Source of the DNA: Papilionanthe hookeriana x Papilionanthe teres
Lineage: Eukaryota > Streptophyta > Magnoliopsida > Asparagales > Orchidaceae
Direction of reading: 5' to 3'
Assembly (NCBI GenBank): GCA_022702705.1
Contig: CM040427.1
Coordinates: 75,383,283 to 75,447,282, forward strand
Length of the DNA stretch: 64,000 nucleotides
Shown: piece after piece, positions 36,605 to 48,500 of the stretch
How the letters are laid out: each line of letters begins with the position of its first letter
Numbering within the stretch: the first letter of the stretch is position 1
Made by a program: the position numbers and the translations under genes
The notes under the pieces: generated by a model
The model's database searches: none
Told to the model about the DNA's origin: nothing
The model's input: the letters and a program-made list of their open reading frames with translations, nothing else

Positions 36605-37400
36605 AATAACTTTTCGTTGGCAAAGGCAAAGGAAAAAGAATCTGTGAATCCAACTGGAAAGAATATTTGCAGTTTCTGTTGCAAATGTGCAGTGGCGATT
36701 GCAATGGAGTTTGCAGAAAGGCGCGACAGGCAGCATTTAGGAGTTCGCGATAGTTCAGTTTCGCGTGACGCTTCATGAACAGCGGCGGTTTCTCAAACAG
36801 GTTCCAAGAGGATGAGGTGCGACGGCTCCGTGAACAGGCACGATAGCGGTTTAGCGACGCGCAGACTCGGGACAGCCAAGGGAGGCTGTTCCAACGGTGT
36901 GGAATCTGCGAAGCACAGAAATTGGAGTCTCTTGGAATTAAGGGAGCGCGATGGACGGAAACAATAAAGATGCATTTAGGACGCTCGGAGTCATCAAGCC
37001 AATGACAAGAGGAGTCTCAATCCCGATCCAATTTACAACGTTAAGTGAGACGAATTACAACATATGGGCTGTTAAGATAAAGATAATCTTATGTTCACTA
37101 AGAGTATCGTCAGTAATCGAAGGCGAAGAAAAAGAGGATGACAAACATCAAGGCGTCATGGTAGCCATCTCTCGAGCCGTGTTGGATGCCATGATGATGG
37201 TAATCACAGAGAAACAGAAGACAAAAGAGGCTTGGGACGCACTCAGGGATATGCGAATTGGTGAAGATCGTGTTAAGAAGGCAAGCATACAGGTACTGAA
37301 ATGACAACTAAACAAGTTACACATGGAGGAAACAATAAATGAATTTTCCATGAAACTTACCACGCTGGTGGGTGAGATCCGATCATTGGGCGCGAAGCTC
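36605..37400 (+). pseudogene. Copia 5' internal region with start of gag
   Basis: A leader-like stretch precedes ATG 36951. The frame 36951-37304 reads PIQFTTLSETNYNIWAVKIK, then AISRAVLDAMMMVITEKQ and TKEAWDALRDMRIGEDRVKK, the standard start of plant copia gag. A stop follows LK (37304). Gag continues after it (LHMEETINEFSMKLTTLV, then GEIRSLGAKL) until the LTR at 37401 cuts it. No copia LTR is seen on the left, where the MATE fragment joins directly. Confidence 0.8.
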
Positions 37401-39050
37401 TGACAGCAATTTTATATATGCTTAAAAATGCAAGAATTTAAGAATTCAGATTTATATATTTATAATGATTTAGTAAAGTCACAAATTCAACGCTAGTATA
37501 CGTATCGTATCAAGAAATACAGGGCTCTAATGGAGTCCTAGTTATCGATCCCAGAGTGAAGGCAATGTTCTTTAAATCAGATAATATAGCACTAAAATCC
37601 AATACCAACTGTAACAATTGCTCAAGTGTACTACAACTAGTGAATGCAAATTATGGTAATAATAAAGCTACTACAATTACTTCTACTTACTAAACTAATT
37701 TAACTAACACACACTAACTAATGTGATTTATAAGATACTTCTATGTGAAAAGTGTCTTCCTTCCTGCATAAAGATTATGATGTGTGAATGATGAAGAATG
37801 GAAATTTTCTGTATTGTGTCAAATAGGTACATATTTGCTTCTTTACCCTTAAAAAAGTACCTCATCTTCCAAGCATGTAAAGAACATTGGCATATCTTAA
37901 GTTTAGTCACTAAATCTAAGGCTAGGCTGGGAGGATACCTACTCTCACTACGGAGCTCCCACTTACCCTTCACCCGAAGGCTAACCATAGGCTTTAGTTA
38001 CGAATCTTAGGACCAAATTGGGGATCCCATTCTGTCACCATGAAACCTCCAATTTGAAGTCCATCCAAACTTATTTCTCTATTTATTTGCACTCAATCCC
38101 CATGAACTACGCAATTCATTCACGGACATTGAATGAGTTCTTCATTCTTGTTGTAGAACATTCAATTCTTTTGGAATTAATGTTCCTCAACATATTTCAA
38201 CAAATCAATTGGCTGGATTGAAAAGTAAATTAAGTTCCAAATGAAAGGACCATCACAACTTTTATAACACTTTAAGGGCACATCAATTCAACATCACCAC
38301 ATCATCATTACTTTATACAAGAAGAAAGGCAAAGGAAACTACTCACAAATCATGGAGAAGATACAATAAAACATGGATTTTATATATAAAAGAAGAATAA
38401 TACAAACCACAATAGCAAATACAACTTATCTCCTTCTCTTCCCCATGCAAATTCCTTCAAAGTTCCTTTGATTCCTTTTCTATTCCTTGCAACACTTGAT
38501 TTCCTCCTTGGAATAAAGATGAAGAAGCAATCTCTCACTTTACTCCCTCATCTCCCCTCCTTAGAGAAGAATCTCTCTTCAAATCACAAACCCTAACTCT
38601 CACTCACACTTTCCTTACACTCTCTACAGTAATCCTCTTCTTCTTTTTTGTTTTGAACACTTAATTTTATGTTTCGAACGAATTCCCCAAGAGTTTCTTT
38701 AAGCACCCCTTCAAAAATCCGCCAAAACTCTTCAATTTGAAATGAACTGACATAGGGCGTCGGCGGCGCCCGATAGTGGTGCTGGTGGCGCCCTATCCTG
38801 CCAAAAATTGCTGATTTTTTGGAAGAGGGCGCCAGTGGCGCCCATTCTGGCGTCGGCGGCGCCAGAAGCTGTTTTCCTCCAAATTGCTCCATTTTGCTCC
38901 AAATTCGTTCCTTTTTACATCTTTTCGCTCCAATCACCTATAATCATCATACTGCAACAAATCATGAAAAATACCTTTCTTTAAAGTGTAATATCACTAA
39001 AAATAGGTAAAAACATATAGCTAAAATAGTATATATTTCTGGTGCATCAA
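37401..39050 (-). mobile_element. Athila-like LTR (1.65 kb) inserted in copia gag
   Basis: On the plus strand TGACAGCAATTTTATATATG...GGTGCATCA. On the minus strand it starts TGATGCACCAG after GGGGGATTT (purine tract). It is collinear with 32655-34312 and, reversed, with 61275-63043. GC-rich GGCGCC/GTCGGCGGCGCC words lie at 38755-38870. The transposon-protein ORF at 39389-40411 follows on the PPT side, so this is a 3' LTR. Confidence 0.8.
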
Positions 39051-39388
39051 AATCCCCCAAACTTAACTATTATTTGTCCTCAAGTAATCATTTTACTACA
39101 TAAAGATATAACCCATAGCAATGTACTTTTCACCTGTTGAATACTAAAATCTTTCATTCAAAGAAATATATTGCACGTGACTTTTAGAAAGAAATTCGAT
39201 GACTCGAGTCAACTCTACAGGTATAAGAAAATTCGGTAATCAAGTCTAAGGGTTCTAGTCTCCTATTTATTTCAAGAAAAACTATAATTTAACACATTAA
39301 GAGTGACTTAAAATATTATACAAAAAGACTTTCATGCTAACTTCATCGAATGTAGGCTAATACTTTAAGTATAAATTCAGAAATGAAA

Positions 39389-40411
39389 TCAGGTTCTCCC
39401 TTTAGGATGACTCAAGTGAAGCCAATTTTTGATTAGGCATCTCCTCAAGCTTCTCCTCATCTTTCTTTTTTTTATTTCTTTTTTATTTCTTTTTACATCC
39501 ATCTGACTATGCATCCTATCAATACTATCTCTTTGCAATCTCAACTTCTCCATGACATTAGATAGTGTCGGGGGCTCAGAAGTAGATGGAACATCATGGC
39601 TCATGGTAGGAATATCAGTACTCCTACTCTCCTCTCTTACACCCACATGAGCCTCATAAGTATGAATAATAGTCTTCATAATCGGTCTCAAAGGTATCGC
39701 CACTTCCTCAGAACTACTATACTCAACTCCAGACTGAACACGAAGGGCATGAATTAGGGCAGGATGTCCTAGTCCACCAATAGTTTCTCCTTTGGCAATA
39801 GAGTGAATGCTCTTGAAAACAATAGCTCCAATATCAATCTTCTTCATATTCTGGATGCAATAATTCAAAATAGCTCGATCCCTAGTAACTTCGCTGTGAT
39901 GATAAGAATGTAACAGTCTCATAAAAATGAAATAATGCCACGCTTTAGAAGCAACATTTAAAGTAGAAGCAGGAAAGTTAATCATCTGTCTTTGATCATC
40001 TTCCACCCCCTCTTCCATCGTCAGATACGTGACCACACTCATCAAATTCCCCTCACTAGTATTAAAATTCTTAAATTCACAAACAAAAGGTTCTTGAATT
40101 TGATAAAATGCGTTGATACGTGGTGGGGTGAACTCAACCAGTTTCCCTCGGACTAACACATATTCCGTCTCAGACCAGAGCACATTAGCATAAAATTCTT
40201 GGACTACCCCCAAAATAACATTAGTAGAAAAGTAACAGAAACGCTCCCAATTCCGCTCAGAAATCAACTGTTCCATAGATCCACCAGGATTCTCAAACGC
40301 TCGATCCTGAATACACTTCTTATTTTGCAACAGAGAGTTGAAGCGAAACTGAGCCTTAATATTTACAAATCTTTCATCGTCCTAATCAAACTTTCGCTTC
40401 CCCTTACTCAT
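39389..40411 (-). pseudogene. Third putative plant transposon protein ORF (Transposase_32 type), one early stop
   Basis: Minus-strand frame from ATG 40411 (MSKGKRKFD) with one TAG at 40383-40385, then open to 39389 (341 codons in all). Shared blocks with 1474-2598: NKKCIQDRAFENPGGSMEQL, VVQEFYANVLW, PRINAFYQIQ, KAWHYFIFMRLL and HHSEVTRDRAILNYCIQNMK. The conserved Trp of KAWHYFI is intact here. The C-terminus ends early in a basic stretch (KRNKKEIKKRKMRRSLRR) after a deletion. It lies 340 bases before the 3' LTR, the env-like position. Function is unknown. Confidence 0.75.
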
Positions 40412-40728
40412 TCTAGGAGCCACGTAAATTTCTAAAAATTACAAAAATTTACCAATAAATCCCAAATCCACAATGCACTAACTCCAAGCATTAATCTAAA
40501 CAAGTAAGAACAAATTCCACCATAGGAAACCTCACTTTTTCTCAAAAATCTCCCAAAAATATCATCCAAACACTGTGAGAGTTTCACATGGCGAAAATTC
40601 AAAAATTTTAGCTTAAAGTAAAGCACTTACCAAGAGAAGTGCAGATCCGGCCTCAGAAATCCTTGAAATCCTCTCTACTCCGAGATCTAACGAGCCCTAA
40701 AGCTTCAAAATCGTGAACATGGAGGTGG
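40412..40728 (-). other. Leader region of the third transposon-protein ORF, cut by the giant LTR
   Basis: Resembles 2600-2880 (TTAGGGCTCGTTAGATCTCGG on the minus strand). It stops at 40728 where TGTCGGC of the giant LTR starts. Confidence 0.55.
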
Positions 40729-40813
40729 TGTCGGCATATTTTTAGGTTATAGGTGTGTTGTATTTTGAAAAGAAGGTCGCCTACAAAAGTTGTTACATAT
40801 TTTAAATTTAATT

Positions 40814-40816
<3 letters not shown>

Positions 40817-40892
<76 letters not shown>
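40817..40892. repeat. (AT)n microsatellite
   Basis: Uninterrupted AT dinucleotides in the left arm of the outer giant LTR; the other two copies of the LTR have only AAATAAATAATTTG here. Confidence 0.9.
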
Positions 40893-40898
<6 letters not shown>

Positions 40899-41051
40899 CA
40901 AGAAGTAGCATTTGATTTAAAAAAAAATAATTTTTAAATTTGAAGATTTTAAGATATGAAATCAAACCGATCTCACATCCCAAATAGTTTATATAAACGA
41001 GCACCGCATCACAAACCGTATATCTATCCCGAAGAATAGACACACTGCTTG

Positions 41052-41056
41052 ATGAT
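41052..41056 (+). repeat. Target-site duplication ATGAT (left)
   Basis: The same five bases recur at 48520-48524. Removing the insert and one copy restores CTTGATGATGAGACTCG-like text matching the uninterrupted LTR at 41297-41318. Confidence 0.85.
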
Positions 41057-43159
41057 TGTCGGCATATGTTTAGGTTATGTGTTTTATTTTGAAAAGGGGG
41101 TCGCCTACAGAAATTGTCGGCGAATTTTTAATTTAATTTAAATAAATAATTTGAAAAGTAGTATTTGATTTTGAAAATAATTTTAAATTTGAAAATTTTA
41201 AGATATGAAATCAAGCTGATCTCACATCCCGAATAGTTTATATAAACGAGCACCACATCACAAACCATGTACTTATCCCGAAGAATAGACACATTGTTTG
41301 ATGATGGGGCTCGATTAAATAAACTAGAAGATTTGTGACATCCGTTTAGTCTGCGAACCAATTTTATAAGCCGACAAGTTCCCCTGTTTAATATGAAAAC
41401 ATTAAACAGGGTTTATATTACCTGGGTTCTTAAAGTTCCCTATAAGGGCAAGCCCCTATAGTTAATTACTTCTTAAGTGACGGAAATCACCTAAGAAAAC
41501 TCTCGATAATAATCAGTAGTTCTGCTCTCAAGAATTTCAAAGTTTAAGTTTTCAAGGGATTGAATCTTTGAATTTCAATAGGGAATGGATCAAATTTGGA
41601 ACATTTTATTTTAGGAGTCCAAAGGAAGAAGGGTAGGAGAAATCACGTATCCAAAGCGAACTTTGGTAATTTCCCGACTATCCTATTGTTTGGCTTCGAA
41701 TTTAGGAAGGTCCTAATGTTTATTTAGTATTTCGATCCCGCCAATTTTAATTAGTTAAGGACTTATATTCGTATGATAAAATCATACAAATAGATCTCGA
41801 AGATGTGAGGGTTTATATCGTATCGGACGACTACCTCTGAAATCCTAAGACCGGTTAGGGCTTAATTTACATGATATGATCATGCAAATGCCTAACGAAG
41901 AGTCGAGGATTTATGTTGCCCTGTGCAAACTACCTCGAAGTCCTATGGCTTGGTTATTTAATTCTAAGAAAGTTTTGTCGATGTAGATTTCAGCTTTGTC
42001 GACGACGATGGCCGTGCTGCCCACCATGCCTCGAGCTCCTTGTTGTTGCAGAGATTTAATTGTAGAAGGTGAAAAAAAATCAAGAGATGAGGGAAGTGTT
42101 CTGGTTTAAAGAAAGTCTTAATTTCCAAGTGTTTTTTATGTTTTAATTAAAACAGATCTTAAAGTTGATTAAACGGAACCGATTAAGATCCCACTGGTTC
42201 CGTCATCCCGACACCGTTATTTTCATCGAATTCACTTAGTCCAGATGAATTTGCTAAACTCAACTAAATGAGTTCCGCACTTTCATTTAGACCGTGGGAA
42301 ATCCCGTTAGCAACACGTGGGTTACATCATCCGAGGTATTCCCGCTCATTCAATGAGACGTTTTAATTTAGTTGTATTTGTAGTTTTGTTGTTCTCTTTG
42401 TGATTAAATTTTGAGTTGTTTTATATTTTGAATGTTGTGGCGGTGAATTTTATCTTGTAGTGTCTTTTAATTTAGTTATGGGTTCCAGTTTTGGTTTCTG
42501 TCCTAAAGGTGTAGGTTTTCATGCAATCGTTGTTTATCATGCAAGAAAAATAAGTGCGATGCGATTAAATAAGTTGCAATAGAGTAAATCGCAATAAAAT
42601 AAAAGCGTACACTGGAGGGCCTTCCCGTCATCCCAAGCTGCACTTAAAACACAATTAGAATATTTAAGCATTTAAAGTAAGTTCCTAGGTAAGGCTAAGG
42701 GAAAGGTTATGGTTTTCTACCAAGTTCCTAATCCTATAGCTAGTCATCTCCTATGACGTCTAGGTCTTCAATTTTAGTTTGAGGACGATTTTCTTCATCA
42801 AAGAACAACTAAGTTCAATTGTTCTTATAAATATCCTATCATATTGAGGAAGTGCTTAAGACGAATCTTAAACATCTTTTCAATATTTCTAGGATTGTTT
42901 TAAGTCCAAATGAATTTAATTACACAAATGAATTAATCGTCCTAGTAGTTTAAGTTTTGTTGTCTCGCTTCAGCTGAACTAGGACATTTGAATATCCTAT
43001 GAGTGAAGTAAGACTTCTTTTAACACTCCTTTCAAGAGTTATGACATCACGAGCTTTCGAGGGCAAATGGATGTTCAAGTGAGTTGTGATTTAATTTTAG
43101 TTAATGGATTTAAGTTTGGAGTAGTGTTCAAGTTGTTTTAGATTTATTTTGAACTCTTC

Positions 43160-43500
43160 ATGTCTTTATATTTAACTTAATTTAATTTAATTTAACTTAA
43201 TTTAATTTAATGTAATATGATTTAGTTTAATTTAATTTAATTTAATTTAATTTAATTTAATTTACTTTTAATTTAATTTAATTTAATTTAATATAATATA
43301 ATATAATATAATATAATATAATATAATATAATATAATTTAATTTAATTTAATTTAACATAATATAATATAATTTAATTTAATCTAATTTAATTTAATTTA
43401 GTTTAATTTAATTTAATTTAATATAATATAATATAATTTAATTTAATTTAATTTAATTTAATTTAATTTAATTTAATTTAGTTTAATTTAATTCTTAATT
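43160..43500. repeat. TTTAATTTAA / ATATA microsatellite-like array in the solo LTR
   Basis: Pentamer TTTAA and pentamer AATAT runs over 340 bases; the outer LTR has only about 170 bases of this at 50545-50715. Confidence 0.85.
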
Positions 43501-45329
43501 TTTAATTTAATTTTTAATTTTAAAGGAATTTGTTTTAAATAATTTAACATTAATTTAATTTAATGATTAAGTCTTTTAGCATTTTAAATCTTAAACTTGA
43601 ATTATCATTTTAATTAGGAATTAAATATTATTGGGATGATCAATTTAGGGATTTTTAAATTAAAGAATAAATCTCCTCCTAATAATATCCCTATTTTAAT
43701 AATTCCAATTTTATTATTCTTCCAAATTTAAATAATTATTTAATTAAGGTTTATTTCAATTATTTTAAATTGTTTAGTAGGTTTCTACCCTTTAATTATC
43801 TAAATTTCAATCACCCAAATCAAGTTAAAATCAAATATTTTGCCTATTAATTTCATTAAGCCTAAAGTCTTAATTAAAGGGTTAAGATTTTAATTACCAT
43901 TTTGCCCTTCAAGCCTAATAATTTCATAACTCACTAAATTGAGCTCAAATGAATTTGAAATTTTTATGTGACTTCACTCATATGCCAATAAAGACATTAG
44001 AGGAGAAAATGTGATTTTTCTGTATTTAATTTATTTATATAATTATTTTTGATGGAAAATAAGGATTTCCAAGGAAAATTCAATAATATGACCAAGGGAA
44101 AGTTTCTGTCCTTAAGAAAATTATGGGACATTCCTAATGACCAGAGGACCACTTGGACCAATTTTTGTGATTTTTTGAATTATATTTTATTTATTAGAAT
44201 TATTTTAAGTTCTGGAGTATTAATTAATTTAAAAATAGAATATAAGTTGAAAAATGAATTTTATAATTTTTAAAATTCTCTCTGATATCAAGGATTCCAG
44301 AGAACTAAATTTTACAATTTTCTTATTTTTCTTTGATTTATTATAATTATTTTAGTGAAAATGCTAGAAAATACATTTTTTAATTTTAAAATTACCCTAA
44401 GGCTTTAAAATTTAATATCTCATTAAATAGACCTAAGAAAAATATGGGGTTTGTTCCTAAGTGATTATATTTCAAAATATGACATTTTGGTGAATTTTAT
44501 TATTTTTGTGATTTTTATTATTTTTAATTATAAAATATTAAAATAATACTAAAAAATTAACTTTTTTAGAAAATTGAAATTTTAATTTTCTTAAATTCCC
44601 CTGATATCAGAGAGGCTCCAAAACCAATTTGGTGAATTTTTGAAAGGTATTTTGAAAGTTATGAATTTTTAAAGTTTAAAATGACTAAATGGCTTAATCA
44701 ACCCATTTAGTAGAGGCTAACCAAGTCCAATTGACTTGAAATTTTTATGGTGGGTTCCTCTGATCATAAAGGTCAGTGGAGAATTGATTTCAAGTCAATT
44801 TGATGTATGGTTAGCTCTAATTAATTAGGGGTCTATTTTGGATGTTTAAGCCAATTAGGGTTATCTTAAGTGAATTAACTCAAGTCCTATTTTTCCTAGG
44901 GTTCTCTCGGTCATAAGGAACATCACCAAATTTTCCTAGAATTTATTTCACAACATGCTAATTTTTGGAATTAAAATACTCAAAACAACAACATGCATTT
45001 GAAAAATCAATAACTTTTCACGAGGGTGGCCTCCGACCTTGGAAAATTCGTGGAATGTTCCCGAGTTCGTAGGCTTCAAAGCCCTATGGTCTCATGCCAT
45101 GGTGAATTGTATGAATGCATGGAGAATTAAAATAATGCAGGGAGTAAATAATTAATTAAAAATAAAATACTGGACAAAATTAATTAGTTTCTTTTCCACA
45201 TTATTCTCCTCTGTTCACTGAGCAAGAGGGTATTTTTATTTTATTTTTGTGATTTTTCTACACAAAGATATGAATTTTTAAAGGTCTGGTATTTAAATAA
45301 ATCAGAAAAATCCCTAATTTCCTACTTAT

Positions 45330-45560
45330 CCACGCGGCGCCCTGTCATCCTCGGCATCTCCGAACGACCACGCGGCGTGCTCCCATTCGACGCCGCCATC
45401 TGACTCAGCCGCCCGGGCCCCGCGGTTCACGCACCATCCGCCGGTCCGACGCAATCCAAGCCGTCCATCCGATACACGCGCGATCCGACGGTTCTCGGTC
45501 ATCGTCTACGACCGGTGCGATCCCGTGACCGTCCACACTCTAACCCTAAGAACTCACTCG
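45330..45560. other. GC- and CpG-rich island in the giant LTR
   Basis: CACGCGGCGCC...GGCCCCGCGG...CGATCCGACGG, a sharp change from the flanking AT-rich DNA. The counterpart at 52425-52640 has lost many CpGs. It may be the transcription start area of the LTR, but no TATA box could be tied to it. Confidence 0.45.
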
Positions 45561-48500
45561 ATTCTCAATGGATTTTCGTGTTCTTATGCTCTATGGATTC
45601 GTCTTCGAAGAGACGAACACATCCATACTGGTAAACATACATTTAAATCGACTCAAATTAAAATGAGAATCTCTCGGAAGCTCGGGAAGAAGAGGGAGTC
45701 CATAACTTTGCTCGGAGAAGTGAAGCTTCGATCCGAGAGTCGTGTCACCTTCGATCGGGTCCAAGTAAGCTCCGGATGAAGTCCCTCGGCCCGGTGAATC
45801 GTCTCAGCTATGAAAGTGACCACAGCCGATCACAAAGCTTCGGAGGCCTGAGCAACCGGGTGGCCCGGAGATGGGGCTTTCGGTGGGAAACTTCTTCCCT
45901 CGGTCCGATGAAGGTGTAGGACCAATCAATTTGGGAATTGGCTCACCTGTGAGGAGATGTCCCTGGTTTTTGGGTGAAATTTCGGTCGAGAAATTGGATT
46001 CGTCAGATGGGGATTAGGGCAAATTAACACCTGGGATCAACCGCTCTAAGTGTGGAGTAGGGTTTGGAACAATTTTTGCGAGTTTCGGCAAGGTTTATGC
46101 AACTCTCTTCCATGGCCGCGAGGGGGTCGGGTTTAAATAGAGGTGGTCGGAGAGCCTCGCGGGGATGGCCAAGGGTTGGGATCAGCTGCTCCGGGCATGG
46201 GAAGAACAGGCTATGGTGGCCATTAGGCATGGGGCAGCTCGCGAAGGTGGAATTCCAAGGTTCGGCTCCTCCCCATGTCTCGGCCATGGCGTTTTCCGGC
46301 GGCCCGGTGGCTGGCCGGGCAGCAAGGGTCACCCTCAAGGCCGGGGAGGTCGTGGATGGGACTTGGTGCAAACAATCGGCAATTGCCATGTGTAAAGGCT
46401 TTGATCCAAAGTAGAATGGGGCATGGCTAGTTTTGAGTCTAAATGGGTCAATTCACCCATTCGGGCTTGGTGCACCCTTCAAGGTGGCTTTGGGTGCTTG
46501 TGGGGGATCAAAGGGATCGACTGGCTTGGCATGGAGAGGTCTCCATCCAAATATATTCGGATTAAATCTAAGTTTAGTGTGAATCATGATTAAGGCTAAT
46601 GAGCTTTAGGGATTAAGGAAAGCCCCCCTCTTCTTACCCAATATGGCATGGTGGAGTGTCCAAGGCCCTCATGGCTCACATGTGGCTCATGCATGGCTTC
46701 ATGGCTCACCTTCGGCTTCGGGGAAAGTTGAGTCAATTTCATGGAAATGGATTTAAGAAAAATTTTGGTATTTTAGGGGTGATTTGGCATGAGGCTTAAT
46801 TTGGAATTATTTGATGATGTGATTAGAACTTAGGGAATGGCTTTGATTAAGTGGATGGCAAATGGAAATGTCATGTGGGCTTTAGGGTAGATTTTGGGCT
46901 CATTGAAATGGTTTTAGATGGGCTTTTAAAATGGTTTAGGAAAGTGGGCTTTTGAATTTTAAAATGGATTTTGAGATGAAATTTTGGTAAAGGCTTGGGC
47001 CAAATAATTGTTGAGTTTGGTTTAGGGATGTGTCATGAGTGGTTTGAAACAAATTTGAGGTGATTTGGGTTTGAATTGGGTTGGATATGGGCCTTTTTGG
47101 TAAAGAGGCTAAGGTGGGCCAAATGGGCTACCATGGGCCAAAGTTGGGCTAGAGTTGAAATTGATGTAAAATTAATGTTGGGAAATGTTTATGGGAGTGT
47201 TTCAAAGAGGTTTTGGCTTTGGTTAGGTTTTGATTTTGGGATTTGGGCTCATTTGGGTTAAGTTTGGGTTTAGGTCAAAATTGGGCCTTTTAGCTTTGGG
47301 TTGAGTTTGAGTGGGGTTTGGGTCTAAATTTTGGGCAAATCATGTTAGTGTTTTGCTTGTGGAAATGTTAAGGAAGGTTTAGAAAAGATTTGGGGTTAAT
47401 TGGAGTTGAATTGGGTGAGTTTGGGCTAAGTTTGGGTCATGGGTCCAAATTGGGCTTTAAGGCCAAAAGTGAAATTGGATCCCAATGCCAATCAAATTGG
47501 GCTTGGATTGGGTCTAGATTGGTGTTGGGGATGTTGAATTAAAGTTTAGAATTGAATTGGACCAGAATTTGGGTCAATTGGGTAGGTTAGGTTTGACATT
47601 GGGTTCACTTTGGGTTAAAATGGGTCAAATTGGGGGTTTTGATAAAAGTGGGGTAAATTGGAAAAATTGGCCCATGGTGTAGTTGAACAAAATGAAATTG
47701 GAAATATTTGGGATTTTCTGGAATTTTCTGGGAATTTTCTGAATTTTTGGATTTTTTTGGCTAAGAGGGGTATTTTGGGTATTTGGAGGGTATTGGGAGG
47801 TATTTTTGGAATTTTTGGTATTTTTGGTTATGGATGATCAATTTGAGTGGGGAGGAAATGTTTAGGATTGGTCTTGAGGAATTTTGGGTAATTTAGGTGA
47901 TTTTGGAAATTTTGGGTAGTTTCAAGCGCATTTGGTAGGTTAGGCGGGTGTAGGGTCCCGGGGGTCAAAAATTGAAAATTTGGAAAATTGAAGATTGGGT
48001 GAATATAAGTGGAATAAAATCATTTTGGTTGAGCCATGAAGCCACATCAAGCCCATATGAGCCATGAAGGGACTCATTTGAGGCATTCACTATGTTGTTC
48101 CTAACCCTCTTAGCCAAGGGCTTAGGGGTTAAGGACCATCCATGTGAATCACTTACATGAGTCTGGAGGTCAAGTTAGGTATAGGTGTGGTTTTAGGAGG
48201 TGTATGGAAGTGTAGTGTATGAGTGTAGTGTGTGTGTAAGTCGGCCCCTTCATCGGACCGAGCCACCTGTAGGCGGTCCTAAGGCCAAAGAGTCCCATAG
48301 GAACTCATCCTTTAAACTTCCACACTTGATTTCAACCCTCTAGGTGATTAGGGGTCTACAATCAAGTTTGTGGAGTTTGCAGGGAGTTAAGAAGTGGTTT
48401 GAAATTCTAGATGGTGGATCCCAATTCTAGTCCTCTAAGATAGTCAAAGGAAAAGCCTAAGGCTAGATCCTAAGTACTAAAGAGAAGAAGAGAAGACCTC

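Noticed and set aside
36274..36684. 136-codon minus-strand frame with Ser-Leu and Ile-Tyr runs
   Set aside because: Antisense of (GA)n and (AT)n tracts next to the MATE exon fragment.
40653..41043. Frames with long Ile-Tyr runs
   Set aside because: Translations of the (AT)n microsatellite.
45525..45779. Open frame conserved with 52617-52868
   Set aside because: The two are allelic positions of the same giant LTR and the whole LTR is conserved at DNA level; amino-acid changes are not fewer than expected by eye, and no domain is seen.
46132..46143. TTTAAATAGAGG, a TATA-like box on the plus strand, also at about 53216
   Set aside because: It faces against the orientation set by pol and the PPT region, so it is not called as the LTR promoter; antisense use cannot be excluded.
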